A DNA stretch of 64,000 nt from Mycobacterium stomatepiae (GCF_010731715.1 NZ_AP022587.1:2170001-2234000); one strand, 5' to 3'. Shown: positions 17,977 to 26,474, numbered from the stretch's first letter. Numbers and translations are program-made. The notes: generated from the sequence alone by a model not told the origin.

Positions 17977-17997
17977 GAACACGATGCGTTCTATCAT
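17977..17997. promoter_or_regulatory. Operator-like GAAC-N7-GTTC palindrome in divergent promoter
   Basis: GAACACGATGCGTTC (17977-17991) is an inverted repeat with GAAC arms and a seven-base centre, one of the best copies in the window. TATCAT at 17992-17997 could be the -10 box for rightward transcription, giving the acyl-CoA dehydrogenase mRNA a leader of about 87 nt with a short out-of-frame ATG at 18003. Confidence 0.55.
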
Positions 17998-18090
17998 TCA
18001 GTATGATGGCAGACCGCCGATGCTCGGCATCGGGAAGGGGTATCGGATGCGACCACCGGCACCGTCAGGGAACGGCTAGGCAGCACGGGG

Positions 18091-19140
18091 ATGCATATCG
18101 GACTGACGGCCGAGCAGGAACTTCTGCGCGACACCGCGGCGCGCCTCGCCGACGCCGTTGCGACAACGAGTCCCGACGAGGTCGCCTGCGGTGATCGGCT
18201 CGCGGCGCAATGGCAACGCGTAGTCGAACTCGGCCTGCCTGCGCTGCGCGCCCCAGCATCATGCGGTCTCGACGCGAGCGGCGTCGAGACCGCGGTTGCG
18301 CTGGAGGAACTCGCGCGACGGCTCAGCGCGGTACCCGCGCTTGGACAGGCAACGCTGGCAACTGAGCTTCTGCACGCGGCGGGCGCAGACAAGGAAGTCG
18401 AGTTGATCTCGGAAGGTGCGCTGCGGATCGCGCCGGTGATGAGGACCGACCTCACCGACTTCGCGGACTCCGCCCATGCGGATGGCGTGGCACTCGATGC
18501 GGCCGGAGCGACGCACGCCGTGGTCGCAATTCGCGCGGACGGGGAACGGCATCTGGCACTCGCCCCCCTGGGCTCCTGCCCGGATAGCGCAGGACTCGAC
18601 CTCACCCGCTCGATGTGCCGGATCACCGCGGCTGACGTCGACTCGATGACGCCGACCGGAGATCCGATCACGGCCGAACGGTGGAGCGCCGTGCGCGCGA
18701 TGGCGCTGACCGCCGTCAGCGCGGACCTGCTCGGCGTGATGGCGGGCGCGTTGGACGACGCCGTTCGCTATGCCGGCGAGCGGGTGCAGTTCGGCGTCAA
18801 AATCGGTAGCTTCCAAGCGATTCAGCATCTGCTCGCCGATTCTCTCGTTCGGGTGGAGGGAGCGCGGAGCTGCGTATGGCACGCGGCGTGGGCCGTCGAC
18901 CATCTGCCGGCCGACCAGGCTCTGCTTGCCGCCCGCACCGCGAAGGCATACACCGCGGCCGCGGGACGCGATGTCGTCGAGACGGCCATGCAGGTACTCG
19001 GCGGTATCTCGATCACATGGGAGCATGCAGCACATCTGCGGTTGCGCCGAACTCTGTTGAGCCGCCGGCTATTCGGAGACGAAGTCACCCAGTATGAAGC
19101 GATCGCGGCGATGAGGCTGGCCGATCGGGATCTGAACTAG
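18091..19140 (+). CDS. Acyl-CoA dehydrogenase, FadE family (short subunit)
   Basis: A 349-residue FadE-like protein whose C-terminal LGGISITWEHAAHLRLRR is the signature of the short partner chains. It opens with LTAEQELLRDTAARLADAV, the usual first helix. The ATG at 18091 has only a weak GGGG before it. It is 11 bp from a 379-residue FadE gene, and the two probably make a heteromeric acyl-CoA dehydrogenase, repeating the long/short pairing at 3336-5574 in reverse order. Confidence 0.9.
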   Translation: MHIGLTAEQELLRDTAARLADAVATTSPDEVACGDRLAAQWQRVVELGLPALRAPASCGLDASGVETAVALEELARRLSAVPALGQATLATELLHAAGADKEVELISEGALRIAPVMRTDLTDFADSAHADGVALDAAGATHAVVAIRADGERHLALAPLGSCPDSAGLDLTRSMCRITAADVDSMTPTGDPITAERWSAVRAMALTAVSADLLGVMAGALDDAVRYAGERVQFGVKIGSFQAIQHLLADSLVRVEGARSCVWHAAWAVDHLPADQALLAARTAKAYTAAAGRDVVETAMQVLGGISITWEHAAHLRLRRTLLSRRLFGDEVTQYEAIAAMRLADRDLN

Positions 19141-19151
19141 CGGGAAGCATC

Positions 19152-20291
19152 ATGGATTTCACCGACACCCCCGAGGAAGCGGAATTCCGCGCAGGCCTGC
19201 GCACCTGGCTCGCCGAGCACGCAGCCCACGCGGTCATTCCCGACGACCCGGGTGCGCGCGCCGACGCAGCCAACGCATGGCACCACACGCTGTACGAGGC
19301 CGGCTATATCGGACTGTCATTTCCGACCGAGTACGGCGGCCACGGCCTATCGCCTATCTACGAGGCCATCCTGAACGACGAACTCGGCCGCTCGGGCGCC
19401 CCGCCAATCGAAGGGGTCGGGCACCTTTCGAACGCGCTGCGCTTGTTCGGTTCGGATCGACAACGCACCGAATTGCTGCCGGATCTGCTGTCGGGCGCTG
19501 TCCGGTGGTGTCAGGGCTTTAGCGAGCCGGAGGCCGGATCGGACCTCGCGAGCCTCAGGACGAAAGCCGAGGCCGTCGACATCAACGGACAACCTGGGTT
19601 CCGAATCAACGGGCGCAAGGTCTGGACGAGTTTCGCCGCCGTCGCGGATTGGTGTTTCCTGTTGTGTCGCACCGAACCTAAGGCAGCCAAGCACGCGGGC
19701 ATTTCGGTTCTGCTGGTACCGATGTCGACGCCCGGCATCGAGGTATCCCCGATTGTGAACGCTGCGCGCAACCGCGAATTCGCCGAAGTGACCTTCACCG
19801 ACGTCGAGGTACTCGCCGAGAACCTGCTCGGTGAGCGCGGTCAGGGCTGGTCCATCGCCAATCAGTTGCTTGCCTACGAACGCGGACCGAGCGACATCAA
19901 CTGGATCAGCCGGCTCACGGTCCAGTTGCGCGCCCTCGAGGACGACGTGCGTTCCGGCCGCCTGCCCGACACCCCGTCGGCCCGGGTCCGGCTCGGCGAG
20001 GCATACACCGAATTGCGCGCACTGCAGGTCAAGGTCCAACGCTCACTCACCGACCGCGTCAAAGGCGCTCTTCCCGGCGCTGAAGGGTCGGTCGACAAGC
20101 TGCTGATGGCGAGGGCCGACCAGACATTCGGGCACACGACGATGGACCTCCGCGGTAGCTCATCCGTCTTGAGCGAAGGCCTGGAGTGGGATCTCTACGT
20201 GTGGTCACGAGCAACAGGCATCTACGGCGGAACAGCGCAAATCCAGCGCAACATCGTCGCCCAACGGGTGCTCAACCTACCTCGTCACTGA
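19152..20291 (+). CDS. Acyl-CoA dehydrogenase, FadE family (long subunit)
   Basis: A 379-residue FadE protein with GFSEPEAGSDLASLR in the middle domain and YGGTAQIQRNIVAQRVLNLPR at the C-terminus. It should carry the FAD and active site of a dehydrogenase shared with the short subunit upstream. GGGAAG precedes the ATG at 19152. The operon ends here; the next gene begins after a strong palindromic operator. Confidence 0.92.
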   Translation: MDFTDTPEEAEFRAGLRTWLAEHAAHAVIPDDPGARADAANAWHHTLYEAGYIGLSFPTEYGGHGLSPIYEAILNDELGRSGAPPIEGVGHLSNALRLFGSDRQRTELLPDLLSGAVRWCQGFSEPEAGSDLASLRTKAEAVDINGQPGFRINGRKVWTSFAAVADWCFLLCRTEPKAAKHAGISVLLVPMSTPGIEVSPIVNAARNREFAEVTFTDVEVLAENLLGERGQGWSIANQLLAYERGPSDINWISRLTVQLRALEDDVRSGRLPDTPSARVRLGEAYTELRALQVKVQRSLTDRVKGALPGAEGSVDKLLMARADQTFGHTTMDLRGSSSVLSEGLEWDLYVWSRATGIYGGTAQIQRNIVAQRVLNLPRH

Positions 20292-20330
20292 CGTTCGTCA
20301 TTGACGTCCGTCAGTAAACGGCGGTAGCCT
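20289..20330 (+). promoter_or_regulatory. Tandem palindromic TetR operators overlapping a leaderless promoter
   Basis: TGACGTTCGTCA (20289-20300) and TGACGTCCGTCA (20302-20313) are two copies of TGACG-NN-CGTCA, each palindromic, one base apart; together they lie in a larger ACTGACG/CGTCAGT repeat (20287-20315). TAGCCT (20325-20330) ends six bases before the ATG at 20337. The layout fits autorepression by the TetR protein that follows. Confidence 0.75.
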
Positions 20331-20336
20331 GCCGAG

Positions 20337-20936
20337 ATGTCGTCGAAGACCAGTTCCCGCGACATTCGACGGCTGGAAACCAGAGCGCGTCTGTTCGACA
20401 CCGCGATAACGGAGATCGGCCGAAACGGCCTGGCCGGCGCGGATGTCGCCGCCATAGCGAGCGCGGCAGGAGTGGTGCGCGGCACCTTCTACTTTCATTT
20501 CCCGACAAAAGAGCATGTGCTCGTCGAATTGCAGCGCAAAGAGGAGTCCAGGATCGTCGCCGATCTCCGTGCGAGAGCCGTTGAACCCGATGACCTCACC
20601 ACGGCGTTGACTTTGCTGGTTGATCGGGTACTCGCCGCGAAACGTCGACTGGGACCCGTGGTGTTCCAGGACATGCTGGGCTTGCACTTCTCATCCTCAC
20701 GCCCCGCCGAGGACAAACTCGCGGAACATCCCCTGGCTCAATACATTGTGGAGATACTCACCCGGGCCCAACAGGTCGGGCAAATCGACCCCGACGCGGA
20801 CGTGAGCGAGCTCGCGGTGTTCTTCGGCACCGGCATATTCGCCCTGCTGGCCTCCGGGGAGCGTGATCTCGCCAGCTCATCCAAAGTTCTAAGGCGTTAT
20901 GTGACAACGATTGTCAAAGGAATGGAGACGAGATGA
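20337..20936 (+). CDS. TetR/AcrR family transcriptional regulator
   Basis: A 199-residue TetR regulator. The helix-turn-helix is at about residues 30-60, with AGADVAAIASAAGVVRGTFY and FHFPTKEHVL. The C-terminal ligand-binding half is unassigned, as is usual for the family. Two tandem palindromes sit directly on its own promoter, so it very likely represses itself. Its stop overlaps the ATG of a ferritin-like gene by 4 nt, so that gene is its first candidate target. Confidence 0.92.
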   Translation: MSSKTSSRDIRRLETRARLFDTAITEIGRNGLAGADVAAIASAAGVVRGTFYFHFPTKEHVLVELQRKEESRIVADLRARAVEPDDLTTALTLLVDRVLAAKRRLGPVVFQDMLGLHFSSSRPAEDKLAEHPLAQYIVEILTRAQQVGQIDPDADVSELAVFFGTGIFALLASGERDLASSSKVLRRYVTTIVKGMETR

Positions 20937-21757
20937 CGCAGAACACCATCGAGGGGTATCGCGATTATCTGGCGCGCCGCGACGGCGACGCCGACCTGCT
21001 CAATCGTTGGCTGGAGCATCGCGAACAGTTCTTCGACGACTTGGTCGCGACGCCGGTCACGTCTCGTCACCACGTCGATCGCGAGACCTTTCTGCGAAAC
21101 CTCAAACGCCGTCATCCCGAGGCGGGCCTCGACAAAAGAATGCTGTTTCTGCTGGCCACCGCCAAAATGAATCAGGCTGAGCGCTTCGGGGTCGGACTGG
21201 GCGAAACCTACGGGCGAAACAGCCACGGGAACCTGCCGCCCGAGCGGGTCTACATCGAGCTTGAGGAGCACTATCACACCCGCCTGTTGGCCTACTCCCT
21301 CGACATCTTCGACTTGACTTTCCAAGTCATGCCCCCGCCGATGGTGATGCGACAGTTCGTGAAGCTCAATGTGTTTGTCCCGGAACGCCTTCGAGTGTCC
21401 TTCGTCGGGGCTGGCGAAATGGCCGGCTGCGTGATGTTCGATGAGCTTCGCCGCGTGGGCATCGAGCTGTTCGCCGACGAACCCGACGTGGCCGGGCGCA
21501 TCGATCTGCTCTATACCGAGATCCTCACCGACGAGGTGGGACACGTCGGCTACTGCGCCTCCCGATGCACGCGCGCGGAGCGGGCGGTGATGCGCCGCCT
21601 CTACCCGATAGTCGGACGACTCGTCGCTCGCCAAACCCCGGAAATCCTCCGGCTCGTCGATCGGGACAAGCTGTTTCGTCGGTTCGATCGGCCGTTCGAC
21701 GTCGCCGAACTCACCGCCGGACTGAGCAACGAAACCTACCTGATCACGCAGCCATGA
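20933..21757 (+). CDS. Ferritin-like di-iron carboxylate protein of unknown function
   Basis: A 274-residue protein I cannot assign to a named family. It carries two ExxH motifs, EEHYH near residue 111 and DEVGH near residue 201, each with a further Glu nearby. That is the pattern of four-helix di-iron oxidases and oxygenases of the ferritin-like superfamily. An N-N or C-H oxygenase, desaturase or aldehyde-forming activity are all possible. It is co-transcribed with, and coupled by an ATGA overlap to, the TetR gene. No ferredoxin lies beside it. Confidence 0.6.
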   Translation: MTQNTIEGYRDYLARRDGDADLLNRWLEHREQFFDDLVATPVTSRHHVDRETFLRNLKRRHPEAGLDKRMLFLLATAKMNQAERFGVGLGETYGRNSHGNLPPERVYIELEEHYHTRLLAYSLDIFDLTFQVMPPPMVMRQFVKLNVFVPERLRVSFVGAGEMAGCVMFDELRRVGIELFADEPDVAGRIDLLYTEILTDEVGHVGYCASRCTRAERAVMRRLYPIVGRLVARQTPEILRLVDRDKLFRRFDRPFDVAELTAGLSNETYLITQP

Positions 21758-21761
21758 CGCG

Positions 21762-21956
21762 TCATCGCTCGCGATAGTGCGCCAGCGCCTCCTTCATACC
21801 GGCCAATCGCCGTTCCAGCAGTTCGTCACCTTCGCCGGCCTCGATCCGCCGGGTCACGTCGGCGATCTCGTCGACCAATCGCCCCGCGGCCTCATCGCGC
21901 GTGAGGAGATCCTGGTCGACCCAGTCATCGTGCGGGATCCGCTCACCGGGGTCCAT
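21762..21956 (-). CDS. Small conserved-type hypothetical protein
   Basis: A 64-residue, strongly charged helical protein starting MDPGERIPHDDWVDQ and ending KEALAHYRER. GGAAGGG lies 7 nt before the ATG at 21956, which supports real translation. No motif is recognised. It is convergent with the ferritin-like gene, 4 bp apart, and divergent from the amidohydrolase. Confidence 0.6.
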   Translation of the reverse strand: MDPGERIPHDDWVDQDLLTRDEAAGRLVDEIADVTRRIEAGEGDELLERRLAGMKEALAHYRER

Positions 21957-21992
21957 GCTCGCCCTTCCTGTCGGTCCGCGCTATAGTCAAAC

Positions 21993-22013
21993 AAACAGAA
22001 TTTGTTCAATTGT
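21993..22013. promoter_or_regulatory. Operator-like element before the amidohydrolase
   Basis: AAAC-AGAATTT-GTTC (21993-22007) runs into TGTTCAATTGT (22003-22013), the same 11-mer as at 6874-6884. It lies 37 bp upstream of the amidohydrolase start and close to the divergent small gene. Confidence 0.5.
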
Positions 22014-22049
22014 TCTACGCCATCCAGCCTAACAGCAGAAGGATCGACG

Positions 22050-23255
22050 ATGCCGCTGCAACCCGCCATGAAGCTCCTGTCCGTTGACGACCACCTGATC
22101 GAACCTCCGCACGTCTGGACCGACCGGCTACCCAAGAAGTACCTCGAAGACGGGCCCCGCATCGTCGAATTTCCCCGCGAGGGCAAGCCGCCAGTGCACC
22201 AATGGGTGTACGAGGGCCGTAGCTACCCGAACATCGGCCTGAACGCCGTTGCGGGCAAGTCGCCCGAGGAGTTCGGCGTCGACCCGGTGCGCTATGACGA
22301 CATGATCCCCGGCTGTTACGACCCGAAAGCCCGGCTGGCCGACATGGACATCGATGGCGTCCACGCGATGCTGTGCTTCCCCTCGTTCCCGAGGTTCTGC
22401 GGCACGGTGTTCCTCGAGGGAACGGACAAAGACCTCGCCCTGCTCAGCGTCCAGGCCTGGAATGACTTCTCGCTCGACGAGTGGTGCGCCACCGATCCGG
22501 CGCGATTCATTCCGATGATGATCAGCCCGCTTTGGGACACCGAGCTGATGGTGGCCGAGATCGAGCGCAACGCCGCGAAAGGCTGCCGCGCCGTGGGTCT
22601 TCCGGACACCCCGTTGAATCTCGGGTTGCCCAGTTTCCACACCCCGCACTGGGATCCGGTCTGGTCGGCCTTGGAAGAGACCAACATGACGGCCGTCATG
22701 CATTTCGGATCAGGCGGGATGCCGCCGTCGACGGCCCCCGAAGCGCCGTTCGCGGTGATGGTTACGCTGATGGGCACGACGTCGATGGCTGCGGCCGTCG
22801 AATTGGTGTTCTCCCCGGTGTTCCACAAGCATCCCAACCTCAAGGTGGCATTCTCGGAAGGGGGCATCGGGTGGATGCCCTACCTGGTCGAACGCGCGGA
22901 CTACGTGTGGCGAAAGCACAAGTACTACCAGAACATTCGCCCCACGATTGCGCCGTCGGAGTTATTCCGCCGCAACATCACCGGCTGCTTCATCGAAGAC
23001 GAGGTCGGTGTGGCGATGCGCCACCAGATCGGTATCGACAACATCACGTGGGAGTGCGACTATCCGCATTCCGACTCGTTCTGGCCCAAGAGTCGCGCCC
23101 GCGCCGAGGAGATGCTGGCCACCGTGCCGGACGAAGACGCCCACAAGATCGTCGAACTCAACGCCCGGCGCTGGTATGCCTTCCCGGAGGCGGGCTTCAA
23201 GTCCGCCACGGCGGACAAGGGATGGCGACCCAACAACGGTGAGCCCCCGGAGTAG
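22050..23255 (+). CDS. Amidohydrolase family protein (amidohydro-rel 2 type)
   Basis: A 401-residue TIM-barrel hydrolase. The N-terminal metal motif reads DDHLIEPP, the later ligands appear in VMHFGSGG and WECDYPHSDSFWP. These proteins hydrolyse C-N or C-C bonds or decarboxylate; many metal-dependent members act on ring-cleavage products. The ATG at 22050 follows AGAAGGA. It stands alone on the plus strand. After its TAG the frame stays open for 32 more codons up to a TAG that overlaps the convergent gene, which is noted separately. Confidence 0.87.
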   Translation: MPLQPAMKLLSVDDHLIEPPHVWTDRLPKKYLEDGPRIVEFPREGKPPVHQWVYEGRSYPNIGLNAVAGKSPEEFGVDPVRYDDMIPGCYDPKARLADMDIDGVHAMLCFPSFPRFCGTVFLEGTDKDLALLSVQAWNDFSLDEWCATDPARFIPMMISPLWDTELMVAEIERNAAKGCRAVGLPDTPLNLGLPSFHTPHWDPVWSALEETNMTAVMHFGSGGMPPSTAPEAPFAVMVTLMGTTSMAAAVELVFSPVFHKHPNLKVAFSEGGIGWMPYLVERADYVWRKHKYYQNIRPTIAPSELFRRNITGCFIEDEVGVAMRHQIGIDNITWECDYPHSDSFWPKSRARAEEMLATVPDEDAHKIVELNARRWYAFPEAGFKSATADKGWRPNNGEPPE

Positions 23256-23354
23256 GACTACGACGCGGTGATGTCCGACCACGGCGGTGTCGGTTACGGC
23301 GCCTTCATCGAGAACCTCGCCAATCAAATGGCAAATAAAGAGAAGAAGGGCTAG
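23256..23354 (+). other. In-frame continuation after the amidohydrolase stop codon
   Basis: Directly after the TAG at 23253-23255 the same frame runs 32 sense codons (DYDAVMSDHGGVGYGAF and on to ANKEKKG) to a TAG at 23352-23354. That TAG shares CTAG with the stop of the convergent gene. It may be the former C-terminus cut off by a nonsense change, a readthrough tail, or a chance frame. No ribosome site precedes its internal ATG. Confidence 0.4.
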
Positions 23355-24286
23355 CCGAGCGCGAGAGCGGCACGCCAGTCGCTGATGGCCAGCAGCCGAC
23401 CGGTGGATGCGAGCGTGACGTAGAGAGTCTGTTCGTCGTCACCTAGCGTGACGTTGGTGGTCATCGGATCGTCGAGTGGCAGTGCCCCGAGCAGTCCACC
23501 GGAGGGCGAGAATGCCGTGACACCACCCGCCCCCAACGTCGCCACCAGGATCGTGCCGTCGCGGGCAACGCACAACCCGTCGGCCCCACCGATATTCAGC
23601 GGTCCCCCGCTGGGCACTGTCGCCAGTCCACGGCCACCCGCAACGCGTCCCGGCGCGGACAATTCGAACTCCCATATTCGCCGGGTACGGGTTTCGGCGA
23701 CGTACACGCGGCCGCCGTCCGGGGACAGCGCAACTCCGTTGGGCATCTCGAGCGGGTAGACCACCTCTTCGAGACGGCCGTCGGCCGTCCCGTACAGCAA
23801 GCCCGTCATTGCCCGGCTGCGATCCCGAGTCGTCCCGCCGTCGGTCACGTAGAAGCCGCCCTCGGCATCGACACATATATCGCTTGGCCGGACCAACGGG
23901 GTCGCCCGGCCGCCCCGGGTGGCGAATTCCAGCGCCAGGGTGCGCACCGAACCGTCCGTTGCGACCAGCTGAAGTTGCGGCGTGACCGGGTCGGCGGCCG
24001 CGCCCACCGGCCGGAACAACTGTGCGCACCCGTCGAAGTCGTATGGCCACCAACCGATACCGAATGTCGAACCACCGTTCTGGCAGACCACCAAGCGCCC
24101 GTCGGGAAGACGTCCGACGCCATTGGGACCGCCGCCGACGACGGCGACAAGTTCCCTCGTTCCGTCGGGCAGTACCCGCCAAAGTCGGCCCGCGGCCATC
24201 TCGGACAACACAACCGAGCCGTCGGGGTAAGCGATCGGGCCCTCCGGGAACGCAAAACCATCGGCGAGGCAGCGTATTTCACTCAT
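23351..24286 (-). CDS. SMP-30/gluconolactonase-like beta-propeller protein
   Basis: A 311-residue six-bladed propeller of the SMP-30/gluconolactonase/LRE family. EGPIAYPDGSVVLSE contains the metal-binding Glu, and NGVALSPDGGRVYVAETRT the conserved Asn and Asp region. The family hydrolyses lactones, so opening of a lactone produced by oxygenation would fit this island. The ATG at 24286 overlaps the preceding NTF2-like gene by 8 nt. Its stop codon overlaps the plus-strand frame across CTAG. Confidence 0.87.
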   Translation of the reverse strand: MSEIRCLADGFAFPEGPIAYPDGSVVLSEMAAGRLWRVLPDGTRELVAVVGGGPNGVGRLPDGRLVVCQNGGSTFGIGWWPYDFDGCAQLFRPVGAAADPVTPQLQLVATDGSVRTLALEFATRGGRATPLVRPSDICVDAEGGFYVTDGGTTRDRSRAMTGLLYGTADGRLEEVVYPLEMPNGVALSPDGGRVYVAETRTRRIWEFELSAPGRVAGGRGLATVPSGGPLNIGGADGLCVARDGTILVATLGAGGVTAFSPSGGLLGALPLDDPMTTNVTLGDDEQTLYVTLASTGRLLAISDWRAALALG

Positions 24287-24803
24287 CGGCCTGGCCTCGC
24301 CACCACTCGGCGAACTTTGGATCCGCCAGTGGAATGTCGCCGACCCCGACCTGGCTGCGGGGCCAGTCCGCAGCCCGCTGCGTCAGGGGGGATCTGTCGT
24401 GTGCCACGCCATACCAGAGCCGGTGACGGCGGTGGGCGAATAGCCACCGCCCGCCGACCCGTTCATAGCGGTCCTCGTATCGGATCAGCTGGTCCACGAA
24501 CCCGGCAGCACCGGTCTGCGCGTAGCAGTGCGCCCACACCTGACCGGTCGCATGGCCCTCGTCCTGCAGGTCGATGAGGTGGTTGGTCACCAGGATCACC
24601 GCGAGAATACTGTCACCGAGGCTGTCCCTCATCAGCGTGCGCAATGCGTCAGGCCCCTGCCCGTACTCACCGAAGCGAGCATTGGGCGAGAACAGATCTG
24701 CCATGGCCTCGACGTCGCGGGTTTCGATCGCTGCGGCGTAACGGGGCGGCAGCGCTCGAATCTCCTCTCGCGAAAGAAGCTCAGCGATACGGTTTTCCGT
24801 CAT
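24279..24803 (-). CDS. NTF2/SnoaL-like family protein
   Basis: A 174-residue cone-fold protein: the N-terminal REEIRALPPRYAAAIETRD helix and the RYEDRYERVGGRWLFAHRR strand are typical of SnoaL-like polyketide cyclase or dehydratase relatives. Members isomerise, cyclise or dehydrate; the site is not predictable here. A second, longer relative is at 44648. It lies 4 bp after a truncated SDR remnant and overlaps the SMP-30 gene, forming one minus-strand unit. Confidence 0.8.
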   Translation of the reverse strand: MTENRIAELLSREEIRALPPRYAAAIETRDVEAMADLFSPNARFGEYGQGPDALRTLMRDSLGDSILAVILVTNHLIDLQDEGHATGQVWAHCYAQTGAAGFVDQLIRYEDRYERVGGRWLFAHRRHRLWYGVAHDRSPLTQRAADWPRSQVGVGDIPLADPKFAEWWRGQADE

Positions 24804-24807
24804 CGGC

Positions 24808-24963
24808 TCACCCGCCCATCACACTGATGTCCTGGCTTGCGAACGCTGACGCCGCACCGGACGCGAGCCATGTCGACACCTCTGTGACGTCGTCGGGCTG
24901 CCCCAACGCGCGGATACGGCGAACAAGTCCATGTGGCGCCCTTCGACGAGTTAACTCAAACAC
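24808..24963 (-). pseudogene. C-terminal remnant of an SDR gene
   Basis: The 51 codons from a GTG at 24963 contain ALGQPDDVTEVSTWLAS and SQDISVMGG before a TGA at 24808, which is the C-terminal end of a classical SDR. The cofactor-binding and catalytic parts are missing. A deletion appears to have joined the promoter/operator at 24966-24986 directly to the tail of the gene, leaving the downstream NTF2-like and SMP-30 genes under that promoter. Confidence 0.68.
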
Positions 24964-24965
24964 GT

Positions 24966-24986
24966 GAACATATCATGTTCTATTGT
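24966..24986. promoter_or_regulatory. Perfect GAACAT-N3-ATGTTC operator with leaderless -10 box
   Basis: GAACATATCATGTTC (24966-24980) is the best inverted repeat of the N7 family. It continues as TGTTCTATTGT (24976-24986). TATTGT (24981-24986) ends six bases before the ATG at 24993. The site lies between a minus-strand unit and the small plus-strand gene and can serve both. Confidence 0.6.
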
Positions 24987-24992
24987 CTAAGC

Positions 24993-25265
24993 ATGGATCG
25001 CCAACTCCTCCAAGCCGCGGGTGTCACAACGGTCGGCCTCGCACACTTCGCGTGTCCGACCGTTTTCGAACCACTCAATCGGCGGTTGGGATTCACAACG
25101 AACACCAGACGACACGTATACGTCAACGGCGCGATCGAGATTGCGATTGGGTTGTCGTCGGCGAAGTCGCAGACACACCCGCTCGCCACGGCGCTGGGGA
25201 CTGCGTACGAGGTCTACTTGGTGGGCGGCTCGCTTCGAGCTGGGCACGCCACTAGGCGCGTGTGA
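24993..25265 (+). CDS. Small DoxX-like membrane protein
   Basis: A 90-residue protein. GLAHFACPTVFEPLNRRLGF followed by TRRHVYVNGAIEIAIGL resembles small DoxX-like integral membrane proteins of mycobacteria, in which a short helix, an Asn-Gly-containing helix and a third hydrophobic segment cross the membrane. Function is unknown. The ATG at 24993 sits six bases after TATTGT, so the mRNA is probably leaderless. The end overlaps the convergent P450 pseudogene by 14 nt, and the last residues may be altered by that junction. Confidence 0.55.
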   Translation: MDRQLLQAAGVTTVGLAHFACPTVFEPLNRRLGFTTNTRRHVYVNGAIEIAIGLSSAKSQTHPLATALGTAYEVYLVGGSLRAGHATRRV

Positions 25266-26474
25266 GCACGATCAGCAGGTGAGTGGGTCCTCGCAGCGAT
25301 GTGTTGGTCGACCAGGCCGTCTCGCCGGCGGGCGCGATCCCCGAGGCCTGTGTGACCAGTTCGCGGAGCACAGCCTGCGCCTCCATGCGAGCCAAAGGTG
25401 CTCCGACACACATGTGAGCACCGTAGCCAAACGCGATGTGGTTGCGCGGGTTTCGATCGGCGTGATACTCATCGGGGTTCTCGAAGACGAGCGGATCGCG
25501 ATTCGCCGCCGCGAAATTGAGCATCACCCGTGAGCCAGCTGGAATCGTTACCTCTCCGACGCGATAGTCGGCCCGCGTGTACCGGTAGAGATTTTGGATC
25601 GGCGTCAAGATTCGGGGTTGCTCCTCGACTGCCATCGGGATGAGATCCGGTTTGGCGCAGATCATTTCGAACTGGTCGCGATTGCGGGCAAGGGTATCGG
25701 ACATGCCGCCAAGCAGATTCGTCGTGGTCTCGTTACCCGCGATCAACAGAAGCATCGCGATGAGGAACAGCTGATCGTCGGTGAGCGAGCCGTCGTCTGC
25801 ATGGGCGAGAAGCCGGCCGAGAACGGAGTCTGAGCCTTTCAACTCGCCGTTCGCGAACTGACGCATGAAGTAGCGTTGCAGCGCGCCTCGGACCAAACCC
25901 GGAATCGGCCGACGTCGCCGTCGGGGATGCCAAGGATGTGGGCAATCATCCACATCGGCATCGGGATAGTCAGCCGCGAAACGACGTCACATCCCGGATC
26001 CGCCAGCACGTCGGCGACCAACTCGGATGCCAGTCGGTCCGCGATCTCCTGCCAGCTGGCCATCGCACCCTTGCTGAAACCGGGTTGGACCTGCTTGCGT
26101 AATCGAGCGTGTTCGACGCCGTCAGACAGCACAAGCACCGGGGCCGCGATCTTCATGCGTGTAACGCCCTCAGTGCTGGTGACGGCGACGGTGTCACGTA
26201 ACGCCGCGCGGACGTCTTCATGGCGACACAGGATCCACGTGGCGCGCTTCGCGTTGTAGTGGACGCGTCCCTGTCGATGCAGTGCGCGGTAAGCCTCGTA
26301 CGGCTGCGCCGCCGTCGCGCGATCGAGGGGGTCGTAGTCAGTGTTGACTGCGCCCGTCCACCCTTGGTGGCCACGACGCCAAACCCGCAGCGTGGCTGCG
26401 GCGTTGAGTCGAATCGCAGACGCGAACGGGGTGACGATTGCACCCCTGTCGATCAACTTTCCCCGAAGGGCCAC
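25252..26474 (-). pseudogene. Cytochrome P450, frameshifted
   Basis: Two frames make up one P450. The N-terminal part runs from a GTG at 26474 (preceded by GGAAGGAGTGAGACG) and includes DYDPLDRATAAQPY and reaches VWSEA. The C-terminal part holds IAGNETTTNL, EEQPR and the haem motif FGYGAHMCVGAPLARME. The frame changes near 25880-25900. The locus is 1223 nt, so one missing base would restore it, but the F-G helix region also looks short and a larger deletion is possible. It is third in an operon behind a P450 and a frameshifted hydratase. Confidence 0.82.

Noticed and set aside
17977..17991. KstR-type cholesterol regulon site
   Set aside because: KstR needs AAC-N2-GTT within TnnAACnnGTTnnA. 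The arms here are seven bases apart, and no site with the KstR spacing was seen in the promoter regions examined.
18003..18194. 63-codon frame starting at ATG 18003 upstream of FadE
   Set aside because: It overlaps the FadE gene out of frame and the product is Arg-rich without motif; at most it is a leader reading frame.
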